NCBI GenBank assembly: GCA_028714615.1
Contig: JAQTMA010000145.1
Span: 1 to 10,394 of the forward strand
Origin: Anaerolineaceae bacterium
GTDB taxonomy: Bacteria; Chloroflexota; Anaerolineae; Anaerolineales; Anaerolineaceae
Direction: 5' to 3'
Length of the DNA stretch: 10,394 nucleotides
Shown here one piece after another: positions 1 through 6,669 of this stretch (position 1 is the stretch's first letter; every line of letters starts with the position of its first letter). The notes under the pieces are model-generated. The model did not search any database. It was not told the DNA's origin and saw only the letters and a list, made by a program, of their open reading frames with translations. A program made the position numbers and the translations under genes.

Positions 1-1
1 A

Positions 2-148
2 AGGACGGCAAGGAAAATGCCTGGAGACGCAATTGATCTATTTTCGCAACCAACGTCCCAGGATGCAGTCCGCCGCTTAAGGGAAGGAGCATCTGCCTCT
101 GCCAGCGGTGTGATGGAAGCCTCCAGGAGAAGGATGGACTCCCTCTAG
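2..148 (+). CDS. Possible 3' end of an unidentified plus-strand gene (left-edge fragment)
   Basis: Of the three plus-strand frames entering from the left edge, this one stays open longest: 48 codons, ending in TAG at 146-148. The tail is Arg-, Ser- and Ala-rich and would form an amphipathic helix, but I recognise no family. It uses AGG/AGA arginine codons five times, which is not typical of the clear genes here, so it may be chance. An internal ATG at 17 has no properly spaced ribosome binding site. Apart from this and the hairpin at 216-247, I see nothing supportable between 1 and 270. Confidence 0.2.
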   Translation, partial: RTARKMPGDAIDLFSQPTSQDAVRRLREGASASASGVMEASRRRMDSL

Positions 149-215
149 ATTTGAGGTGGGCAGCATTTGGAACGTGCGCAACTCAGGTAAACCGGGATGA
201 AGAGCCGGCAAAGGA

Positions 216-247
216 CAAACCCCTTCGTGATCTCGCGAAAGGGTTTG
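216..247 (-). terminator. Hairpin terminator candidate after the ferredoxin gene
   Basis: Two arms (216-227 and 236-247) pair over 12 positions with one C/A mismatch around an 8-nt loop. The hairpin begins 24 nt beyond the ferredoxin stop codon, reading on the minus strand. The minus-strand sequence after the stem is only moderately T-rich and has no clean T-run, so intrinsic termination is plausible but not textbook. It could also serve a plus-strand gene ending at the left edge. Confidence 0.5.
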
Positions 248-270
248 GGGTGGATGGTTGAAGGAGAGCT

Positions 271-681
271 TTATCCTGCGGCGCTGTAGCCGGGGCCGCT
301 CTTGAAATACTCGTAGTTCGGTGGGGTATCTTTGGTCAAGTCAACGACTTCGCCGGCTGCAAGTGCGCGAGTAGCCTCCAGATGAACGGGATCGCCTTCA
401 TGGTTGGCACCATCGTACACTGCGGTGAAACCTGGTGTGCCGGTGGGCATTGAAACAATTTCTCCGCCCTTGGCGCGATAGGCTGAAGGTACCTCATCCT
501 CGGGAAATATCGCGGCAAAGGGACACTCGGGAACGCAAGCGCCACAATCAATACACGTGTCCGGGTCGATATAGAACCAAGGCCATTCCCCTTCGGGTTT
601 TCCCGGAACGATACATTCAACCGGGCAAACTGTAACACAACCGCCGTCTCGCAGGCACAGGCTGGTAATAATATGGGTCAT
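271..681 (-). CDS. 7Fe-type (3Fe-4S/4Fe-4S) ferredoxin with C-terminal extension
   Basis: A 136-residue soluble electron carrier. Eight cysteines lie at 9, 15, 19, 23, 43, 46, 49 and 53. C43-x2-C46-x2-C49 together with C19 (followed by Pro) fits a [4Fe-4S] cluster. C9, C15 and C53 can hold the second cluster, and because the N-terminal spacing lacks the usual CxxC, that cluster is probably [3Fe-4S], as in Azotobacter FdI or mycobacterial FdxA. Residues 61-136 form a cysteine-free extension, common in longer 7Fe ferredoxins. The start is supported by GGAGGAG immediately upstream of the ATG. The gene lies 29 nt downstream of the superoxide dismutase gene on the same strand, so the two are probably cotranscribed. 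Its redox partner cannot be told from this window. Confidence 0.9.
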   Translation of the reverse strand: MTHIITSLCLRDGGCVTVCPVECIVPGKPEGEWPWFYIDPDTCIDCGACVPECPFAAIFPEDEVPSAYRAKGGEIVSMPTGTPGFTAVYDGANHEGDPVHLEATRALAAGEVVDLTKDTPPNYEYFKSGPGYSAAG

Positions 682-710
682 TTGCTCCTCCAGATCAGGT
701 TAAAAGGCCT

Positions 711-1322
711 CTATTTTGTGGCCTGATATCTTTTCTCTACTTCGTCCCAGTTTACCACATTCCACCAGTTCGAGAGATACTCAGGCCGGCGGTTTTGATA
801 CTTGAGGTAATAGGCATGCTCCCAGACATCCACTACCAACAAAGGTAGCAGGCCATCCGTGGTGGGCGAATCCTGGTTGGGCGTGGAATGGATGATCAGC
901 TTACCTTCGTGATTACGGCTTAGCCAGGCATATCCGCTTCCAAAGCGGTTCACACCCGCCTTTTCAAAAGTTTCCTTGAAGGAAGCCAGGCTTCCGAAAG
1001 CTTCCGGGATCAAACGTGCCAGGTCGCCTTTCGGGTCTCCTCCCGCATTGGGCGACATACTGGCCCAATAAAAACTATGATTGATATAGCCGCCGCCGTT
1101 ATTACGAACTGCAGTCCGGATTGGTTCAGGAACCGTTCGCAGGTCTTTGAGAAGGTCTTCGGCAGTTTTATTGAAGAGCTCCGGAAATTTTTCAAGAGCA
1201 GCGTTCAAATTCTTGAGATAAGTGGCATGATGCTTGGTATAATGGACTTCCACTGTGCGGGCATCAATGGCTGGTTCGAGCGCATCAAATGCATACGGTA
1301 GTGGGGGGAGTTCAAAGGGCAT
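711..1322 (-). CDS. sodA: Superoxide dismutase, Mn/Fe family (Mn-type signature)
   Basis: A 203-residue cytoplasmic enzyme converting superoxide to hydrogen peroxide and oxygen. The four metal ligands are visible: H27, H82 (in NHSFYW), D165 and H169 (in [19 protein letters not shown]). The Gly-Gly-Gly before the second ligand (76-78) and Gln150 in NQDSP follow the Mn-SOD pattern, as opposed to the Ala-Gln arrangement of Fe-SODs. Manganese or cambialistic use is therefore likely, but metal choice is an inference. Length is normal for the family and no signal peptide is seen. AAGGAG sits 6 nt upstream of the ATG. It is the first gene of a unit with the ferredoxin and is served by the promoter at 1405-1433. 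The pairing suggests defence against oxygen in an organism relying on iron-sulfur enzymes. Confidence 0.96.
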   Translation of the reverse strand: MPFELPPLPYAFDALEPAIDARTVEVHYTKHHATYLKNLNAALEKFPELFNKTAEDLLKDLRTVPEPIRTAVRNNGGGYINHSFYWASMSPNAGGDPKGDLARLIPEAFGSLASFKETFEKAGVNRFGSGYAWLSRNHEGKLIIHSTPNQDSPTTDGLLPLLVVDVWEHAYYLKYQNRRPEYLSNWWNVVNWDEVEKRYQATK

Positions 1323-1404
1323 TCCAGACTCCTTTCAAGTTGAACCGCACAGAGAGCCGGTCGAAACAGGCGCGTCCTTCATAAAACCCGATCTGTACAA
1401 AAAA

Positions 1405-1433
1405 ATTGTAGCTTTCAAGATGGCCTTTGTCAA
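1405..1433 (-). promoter_or_regulatory. Strong sigma-70-type promoter for the sod-ferredoxin operon
   Basis: On the minus strand TTGACA (1428-1433) is followed after 17 nt by TACAAT (1405-1410). This is a perfect -35 box and a five-of-six -10 box at ideal spacing. Transcription would start near 1398 and give a leader of about 75 nt. The -10 box forms one arm of a small inverted repeat, TACAA-(5 nt)-TTGTA, at 1396-1410. That could be an operator, but the run of A/T makes it weak evidence. Confidence 0.75.
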
Positions 1434-1455
1434 GCAAAATGGTTGAGCATTCAAT

Positions 1456-2391
1456 TTGAACGGTGATTCAAAACTCCCATTGTTTCCTCCACCGGCGGCT
1501 CTTTTCATGGGAATATTGGCTGTCTCAACCGCCAGTATCTTCATCCGTTTTGCTCAGGAAACGACACCCTCACTGGTGATTGCCGCCTATCGCCTGGGGT
1601 TGGCCAGCCTGATACTGGCTCCAATAGCGTTGATCCGAAAACGGCGCGAATTACGGACGCTCAAGCTCCGCCAATTCAGCCTGGCGATGCTCTCCGGAGC
1701 TTTCCTTGCGCTGCACTTTGCCACATGGATCACCTCCTTACAGTACACCAGCGTGGCGAGTTCGGTTGTGTTGGTAACGACAAACCCTTTGTGGGTGGCG
1801 CTGTTATCGCCGATCTTTCTACGCGAACGTCCAAAACGCGCTGTCCTGGTCGGATTAGCGCTGGCGCTGGGAGGAGGTGTGGTGGTCAGCCTGGCTGATT
1901 CTTGCTCACTCAGCACGGTTGGGATTACCTGCCCATCAGCCGCCAGTTTCTTCCAGGGTACTGCTTTTCTTGGCGACTTCCTTGCGCTGGCAGGCGCCTG
2001 GTTTGCTGCCGGATATCTGATGATTGGGCGTAGCCTACGCCGGAAAATGTCACTAACGTCTTACACGTTTCTGGTCTACGGGATGGCTTCCGTGGTCCTG
2101 CTTGTAGTGACCGGCGTAGGGCGACTTCCACTTAGCGGGTATCCAGCTCCAACCTACCTGTGGCTGGTTTTACTGGCTCTGGTACCGCAGTTATTCGGCC
2201 ATACGACCTTCAATTGGGCGTTACGCTATCTCCCCGCAGCGTATGTCTCAATCGCTCTCCTCGGCGAACCGGTTGGGTCGACCATCCTGGCATATTTTCT
2301 GTTGAGGGAAACGCCAAATAGCATCAAACTGGCTGGCGGCGTGTTAATCCTGGTAGGGATCTTTATCACCAGCCGTTCATCCAACCAATAA
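1456..2391 (+). CDS. EamA-family (DMT superfamily) membrane permease
   Basis: A 311-residue integral membrane protein with about ten hydrophobic segments in two EamA repeats. Repeat one ends near 145 and contains NPLWVALLSPIFLRE. Repeat two spans about 170-307 and contains GEPVGSTILAYFLLRE, the equivalent signature. Family members export or import small metabolites such as amino acids, nucleosides or drugs; the substrate cannot be read from sequence. A loop between the repeats (about 147-168) carries two cysteines (150 and 159) that could form a disulfide if exposed outside. The TTG at 1456 is chosen because an in-frame stop lies at 1444 and the next start, ATG at 1507, would cut into the first membrane segment. 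No good ribosome binding site is seen at either, so the start is uncertain. The gene is divergent from sod and ends 12 nt from the stop of convergent malQ. Confidence 0.88.
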   Translation: MNGDSKLPLFPPPAALFMGILAVSTASIFIRFAQETTPSLVIAAYRLGLASLILAPIALIRKRRELRTLKLRQFSLAMLSGAFLALHFATWITSLQYTSVASSVVLVTTNPLWVALLSPIFLRERPKRAVLVGLALALGGGVVVSLADSCSLSTVGITCPSAASFFQGTAFLGDFLALAGAWFAAGYLMIGRSLRRKMSLTSYTFLVYGMASVVLLVVTGVGRLPLSGYPAPTYLWLVLLALVPQLFGHTTFNWALRYLPAAYVSIALLGEPVGSTILAYFLLRETPNSIKLAGGVLILVGIFITSRSSNQ

Positions 2392-2403
2392 GCCGAACTA
2401 GAA

Positions 2404-3930
2404 TTATTGATGGCCCTTTATTCGGGGTCGATTGATCCCGGGTTTACGTCCATAGAGGGTGTTAGCCTCAGCCAGGCGCACCTGGAGCGGTTCACCCAGC
2501 GCGTCAGCAGTCATCCGCCAGGACCAGTTCCCATAAGGCCGGCCAGGGAAATTCATGCGAGCTTCAGTTCCCAGGGCAAGCAAGTCTTGCATCGGCGCCA
2601 GAGCATACATGGCGACCGAACTCCAGGCTGCCCGGATCAAATCCCAGGAAATATCATCTCCCGATCGCGCCAGGTACCGGCGTAAAAAGTCTTGCTCCGT
2701 ATTCGACGCCGCCGCGTACCAGCCACAGGAAGTGTCATTGTCATGTGTCCCGGTATAGACAACACAGTTGGGTGGATAATTATGCGGAAGGAAAGGATCT
2801 GAAGCATCCGTGCTAAATGCAAATTGCAGGATCTTCATTCCTGGCAAATGAAATTGTTCGCGCAGCTCAACTACATCCGGGGTAATTTCTCCCAGGTCTT
2901 CAGCAATGATGGGCAGATCACCAAGCGCGCGTTGGATGGCGTCAAAGATAGCAGCGCCTGGCCCTGGGACCCAGCGGCCTTTTTCTGCAGTAGGCATGTG
3001 CGCAGGGACCTCCCAATAACCGGAGAAGCCACGGAAATGGTCCAACCGGACGGTATCAACCAGTTTCAGCACTGCAGCCAATCGCTCGATCCACCAGGCA
3101 TACCCATTAACGGCGTGTACATCCCAGCGATAGAGTGGATTGCCCCACAATTGCCCGGTTGGGGAGAAGTAATCCGGAGGGACGCCGGCTACGACAGAGG
3201 GTTTCCCTTGATCGTTGAGAAAGAACAATTCGGGATGGCCCCACGCATCCGCGCTATCATAAGCGATGAAAATGGGGATATCGCCAACGATTAGGACACC
3301 TTTGGATTTCGCGTAGGCATGCAGTTCATTCCATTGCCGGTAGAATAGGAACTGGCGGAAGTCGAACTGGTCAATATTGCGCGCATTCTCTCGCTTGAAC
3401 TGCTTAATAGCTTCCGCAGAACGCTTGCGCAGCGGTTCAGGCCAGGAATCCCAGGATACTCCACCCTGCGATTCTTTAATGGCCATGAATAGTGAATAAT
3501 CGGGTAGCCAGTTTTTTTGCGCGCGTTGGAATACAGCATATTCTCTCTTCAACCTGGCATCATCTCGATGAAGGAAGGCATCGTAGGCCCGGTCCAATAG
3601 CGCCAGTTTCCACTGGATGACAGGGCCATAATCCACCTGGTCCTGAGGAAATTCCGGGCGGTCAGCAAGGTCATCCAATGAGAGCAAATCCTGGTCAAGC
3701 AATATGGTGGGGCTGACCAGGTATGGGTTGCCAGCAAAAGCCGAGAAGGATTGGTAAGGCGAATCAGCGTATCCAGTCGGACCAAGGGGAAGCACCTGCC
3801 AGAGCGAGCAACCTGTGGAGGAAAGGAAGTCAATCCAGCGGTATGCCTCAGGTCCCAAATCACCAATCCCATCCGGACCGGGCAGGCTGGTGGGGTGCAA
3901 GATTACGCCAGAAGCGCGCTCAAACTTCAT
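2404..3930 (-). CDS. malQ: 4-alpha-glucanotransferase (amylomaltase, GH77)
   Basis: A 508-residue cytoplasmic enzyme that transfers alpha-1,4-glucan segments between maltodextrins, releasing glucose. The length matches compact GH77 amylomaltases of the Thermus type. The N-terminal signature (SGVILHPTSLPG, 7-18) and SPYQSFSAFAGNPYL (57-71) are intact. Catalytic residues are visible: nucleophile D297 in RLDHFRGF, acid/base E344 in AEDLGEI and transition-state stabiliser D397 in GTHDND. The ATG overlaps the end of glgC by 11 nt and has GGAGG 7 nt upstream inside glgC, so translation is probably coupled. It is the last gene of the glgA-glgC-malQ run, consistent with turning over or reshaping glycogen-derived chains. 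No clear terminator is seen in the 12 nt before the convergent EamA gene. Confidence 0.97.
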   Translation of the reverse strand: MKFERASGVILHPTSLPGPDGIGDLGPEAYRWIDFLSSTGCSLWQVLPLGPTGYADSPYQSFSAFAGNPYLVSPTILLDQDLLSLDDLADRPEFPQDQVDYGPVIQWKLALLDRAYDAFLHRDDARLKREYAVFQRAQKNWLPDYSLFMAIKESQGGVSWDSWPEPLRKRSAEAIKQFKRENARNIDQFDFRQFLFYRQWNELHAYAKSKGVLIVGDIPIFIAYDSADAWGHPELFFLNDQGKPSVVAGVPPDYFSPTGQLWGNPLYRWDVHAVNGYAWWIERLAAVLKLVDTVRLDHFRGFSGYWEVPAHMPTAEKGRWVPGPGAAIFDAIQRALGDLPIIAEDLGEITPDVVELREQFHLPGMKILQFAFSTDASDPFLPHNYPPNCVVYTGTHDNDTSCGWYAAASNTEQDFLRRYLARSGDDISWDLIRAAWSSVAMYALAPMQDLLALGTEARMNFPGRPYGNWSWRMTADALGEPLQVRLAEANTLYGRKPGINRPRIKGHQ

Positions 3931-5182
3931 ATGGAAGCCTCCGAGTCTGGATATACTGACCTGTTTTCACGGTATTTTCAAGGAAATCCGCCGGGACGAC
4001 ATCCGGACCTACGGCAGCGCCTGGCTGCAGGATGATGCCGGGTGGAAGCACACTGGCTTTCCCAACCATACTGATCACGACTTCCTCTTCTGAGGTCATG
4101 CCGCCGATTTGCGCACCGGCGCCTACGATGACGCGTTTATCGAGGATCGCCCGTTGGATGACGGAACCTTCCTTGATCACGCTATCGGTCAGCAAAATCG
4201 AATCCTGTACGATGACATCATTGTTGATCATTACGCCTGGAGAAAGCACCGAGCGGATTACCTTTGCTCCCTGGCAGATGACACAACCGCCAGAGAGCAT
4301 ACTATTTTCAACAATGGCGCCTTTCGCCACGAAAGCCGGCGGCCGTTCTTCTGTGCGGGTATGGATGATCCATGTCCGGTCGTTTAAGTCGAACGACGGG
4401 CTATCAGTGAGTAAGTCCATGTGAGCTTGCCAGTATGAGTTGACGGTGCCAACATCCACCCAATAGCCGGTGTAAGGGTATGCATAAATCCGGGCACCTT
4501 CTTTGATCAGGGCAGGGATGATGTCCTTCCCAAAATCATGGGAGGAATCCTTACGCAAGTGATCCTCCCACAAAACCCGGTCCAGCAGTTCGAGGTTAAA
4601 GACGTAAACGCCCATATTCGCCATATTGGAGGTTGGATCGGCGGGTTTTTCGACGAAGGATGTTACCCGATAATCGTTTCCAACCTCTACGACCCCGAAG
4701 CGCGAGGCATCTTTCCTGGGCACGGCGATGGTTGCCATGGTCATGTCTGCCTGATGGTCGGTGTGAAAAACGACCAGCGCATCGTAATCCATCGCATAAA
4801 TATGGTCGCCAGATAGGATCATGACCAGGTCGGGAAGATTATGCTTGACGAAGGAGAAGTTTTGCTGGATCGCATCTGCAGTGCCAGAAAACCAATCTGA
4901 GAAGCGGCGGGCTTTGTAAGGAGTATAAATCCGCACACCCCCGGTGAAGTCTCGATTTAAATCCCAAGGTCCGCCGGCGCCGATGTGCTCCAGCAATGAA
5001 TGCGGGCGGTATTGGGCAATGATCATAACATCGAAGAGCCCAGAATTGACACAGTTGGAGAGGGTAAAATCAATGATGCGGTATTTACCTGCAAACGGGA
5101 CGGCAGGCTTGGTTCGTTTGGCAGTGAGGGTACCAAGTCTCGATCCTTCGCCACCGGCAAGAATTACAGCACGAGTTTTCAT
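3920..5182 (-). CDS. glgC: Glucose-1-phosphate adenylyltransferase (ADP-glucose pyrophosphorylase)
   Basis: A 420-residue enzyme making ADP-glucose and PPi from ATP and glucose-1-phosphate, the committed step of glycogen synthesis. The nucleotidyltransferase domain (about 1-260) has the loop AGGEGSRLGTLTAKRTKPAV (9-28), WFSGTADA (97-104), the metal-binding D126 in LSGDHIY, K179 in FVEKP (equivalent to the glucose-1-phosphate lysine K195 of E. coli GlgC) and GYWVDVGT. A left-handed beta-helix domain follows from about 285. K33 in AGKYRI aligns with E. coli K39, a fructose-1,6-bisphosphate activator site, so allosteric control is possible. I chose the ATG at 5182, not one 35 codons upstream, because the family starts with MKTRAVILAGG and AGGAG sits 3 nt before it. 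The ATG overlaps the glgA stop (ATGA), and the 3' end overlaps malQ by 11 nt. Confidence 0.96.
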   Translation of the reverse strand: MKTRAVILAGGEGSRLGTLTAKRTKPAVPFAGKYRIIDFTLSNCVNSGLFDVMIIAQYRPHSLLEHIGAGGPWDLNRDFTGGVRIYTPYKARRFSDWFSGTADAIQQNFSFVKHNLPDLVMILSGDHIYAMDYDALVVFHTDHQADMTMATIAVPRKDASRFGVVEVGNDYRVTSFVEKPADPTSNMANMGVYVFNLELLDRVLWEDHLRKDSSHDFGKDIIPALIKEGARIYAYPYTGYWVDVGTVNSYWQAHMDLLTDSPSFDLNDRTWIIHTRTEERPPAFVAKGAIVENSMLSGGCVICQGAKVIRSVLSPGVMINNDVIVQDSILLTDSVIKEGSVIQRAILDKRVIVGAGAQIGGMTSEEEVVISMVGKASVLPPGIILQPGAAVGPDVVPADFLENTVKTGQYIQTRRLPYEV

Positions 5183-6669
5183 AGACTCCTGGCCTTTATC
5201 AAGTCCTGGTAGAGTTGAGCGTATCGGGCGGCGGAATGTTTCCAACTGAAGTCTATCTGCATGCCTCGCCGTTGTAAGGCCGACCATGCAGCTTTGTTCT
5301 GGTATAGATACATGGCCCGGCGCAACGCCTCAGCCAATGCGTCAGTAGATGCGGATTCAAACAAGAAACCTGTGTTTTGGGGAGAAAGCGGTCGATCCAG
5401 AACCGTATCCTGCAGTCCACCGGTGGCGCGGGCTACTGGGATGCAGCCATAGCGCATGGCGATCATCTGAGCTAAACCGCATGGCTCATAACGTGACGGC
5501 ATCATCAGGATATCCGCTCCCGCATACATCTCGTGAGAAAGGCGGTTGTCAAAACGGATCACAGAACGAACCCGATCGGGGAATTCAATCTCGAGCTGGC
5601 GCGCCTCGGCTTCCAGGGCAGGAACCCCGGTCCCCAGGATGATTGCCTGCCAATCTAGCTCGGAGAGGAGCCGAAGGCTTTTAATTACCAGGTCTACCCC
5701 TTTTTGCGGATCCATGCGACCGATAAAGGCAAGCAGAGGAGTCTCTGGGTTTTCAGCGAGGGAGAAGCGAGCTTGCAACGCGGATTTGTTCACTGATCGA
5801 ATGTCAAGCGTGTCGAGGCCATAACTGGCGACACCTTGCTGTTCGCGTGTGGGGTCCCAGGTGACCGTGTCAATCCCATTTAGAATGCCGGTGATGGCGG
5901 ATGAACGTGTCTGGAGGAAATCCTCGAGAGAGCAACCGAACTCCGGAGTCAAAATTTCCCGGGCATAGGTCGGTGATACGGGCACAATCCGGTCTGCGGT
6001 GAGCAGGCCAAGCGGCAGGGGCATCACTTGCGCCCAACTGGGTAAGCGATCATCTTCTGCGGGTGGCAGGCCATAAACGGAGAGGCTATTTTCCGCCCCG
6101 GCGCCCATGAAGGGTAGATTATGGAGGGTCAGCACTGAGCAAGTATCCTTAAAGAATGCGTCTTCTGGTCGCTTGAGACTAAGGGCATAGATGGAGAGAG
6201 CTGTATGCCAATCATTGGCATGGAGAATGTCAGGCTTCCAGTCCAACTGGCGGGCTAATTCCAAAGCGGCTAAGGAGAAAAAGGTAAATTTCGCACTATC
6301 CTGGTGGGTATCCAGGGAGTAGACAGCGGAAGATCGTTGGATCGGGGGTCCGGCGATCAAGTAGACCGGCAGACCGTCCAGCTCTGTTGTGTAAGCCGTA
6401 GCTTGAATTGAACCTTCAGCCGTAAATACCGGGAACGAAACACCTGGACGCAAGGAGTAAGTATTCTGGTCGATTGCGCCATAAAACGGGATGACCAGGC
6501 GAACATCCAATCGAAATCCTCCCGTTTCATCGGCTGCCAGATTGCGCAAGGCGCGGGGGAGGGAGCCCCCCACGTCTCCAAGACCGCCGACCTTAATAAA
6601 AGGGTCAGCTTCCGCAACAATGAAGAGTATACGTAGAACTTTTCCGGGGTCGACGGTTGGAGGATTCAT
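5179..6669 (-). CDS. glgA: Glycogen synthase (ADP-glucose type, GT5)
   Basis: A 496-residue GT-B glycosyltransferase that adds glucose from ADP-glucose to alpha-1,4-glucan ends. The N-terminal Rossmann domain carries the signature KVGGLGDVGGSLP (26-38), with K26-x-G-G-L binding the nucleotide phosphates, and HANDWHT (150-156). The C-terminal domain has GRMDPQKG (317-324) and PSRYEPCGLAQ (391-401) with the catalytic-site E395. Length is typical of bacterial GlgA. The start ATG at 6669 overlaps the stop of the upstream amidohydrolase-CYTH gene as ATGA, and only a weak ribosome binding site is visible, so translation probably depends on coupling. The stop overlaps the glgC start in the same way. 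GT5 enzymes include UDP-glucose users, but the adjacent glgC supports ADP-glucose. Confidence 0.97.
   Translation of the reverse strand: MNPPTVDPGKVLRILFIVAEADPFIKVGGLGDVGGSLPRALRNLAADETGGFRLDVRLVIPFYGAIDQNTYSLRPGVSFPVFTAEGSIQATAYTTELDGLPVYLIAGPPIQRSSAVYSLDTHQDSAKFTFFSLAALELARQLDWKPDILHANDWHTALSIYALSLKRPEDAFFKDTCSVLTLHNLPFMGAGAENSLSVYGLPPAEDDRLPSWAQVMPLPLGLLTADRIVPVSPTYAREILTPEFGCSLEDFLQTRSSAITGILNGIDTVTWDPTREQQGVASYGLDTLDIRSVNKSALQARFSLAENPETPLLAFIGRMDPQKGVDLVIKSLRLLSELDWQAIILGTGVPALEAEARQLEIEFPDRVRSVIRFDNRLSHEMYAGADILMMPSRYEPCGLAQMIAMRYGCIPVARATGGLQDTVLDRPLSPQNTGFLFESASTDALAEALRRAMYLYQNKAAWSALQRRGMQIDFSWKHSAARYAQLYQDLIKARSL

Noticed and set aside
1335..1382. A 15-codon open frame on the minus strand in the sod leader, ending just before the sod ribosome binding site, which could be an upstream peptide.
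   Set aside because: It has no convincing ribosome binding site and no attenuator-like codon run or competing hairpins, so a short chance frame is the simpler reading.
2392..2430. A terminator between the convergent EamA and malQ genes.
   Set aside because: The 12-nt gap and nearby sequence hold no stable stem with a T-run; short G and C blocks near 2423-2441 do not pair well.
2824..3294. A 156-codon plus-strand frame opposite malQ.
   Set aside because: It is antisense to the catalytic core of malQ and shows no domain of its own.
5183..5287. A 35-codon upstream extension of the glgC frame.
   Set aside because: It lies inside the 3' end of glgA, has no family counterpart, and the ATG at 5182 has a ribosome binding site and the conserved N-terminus.
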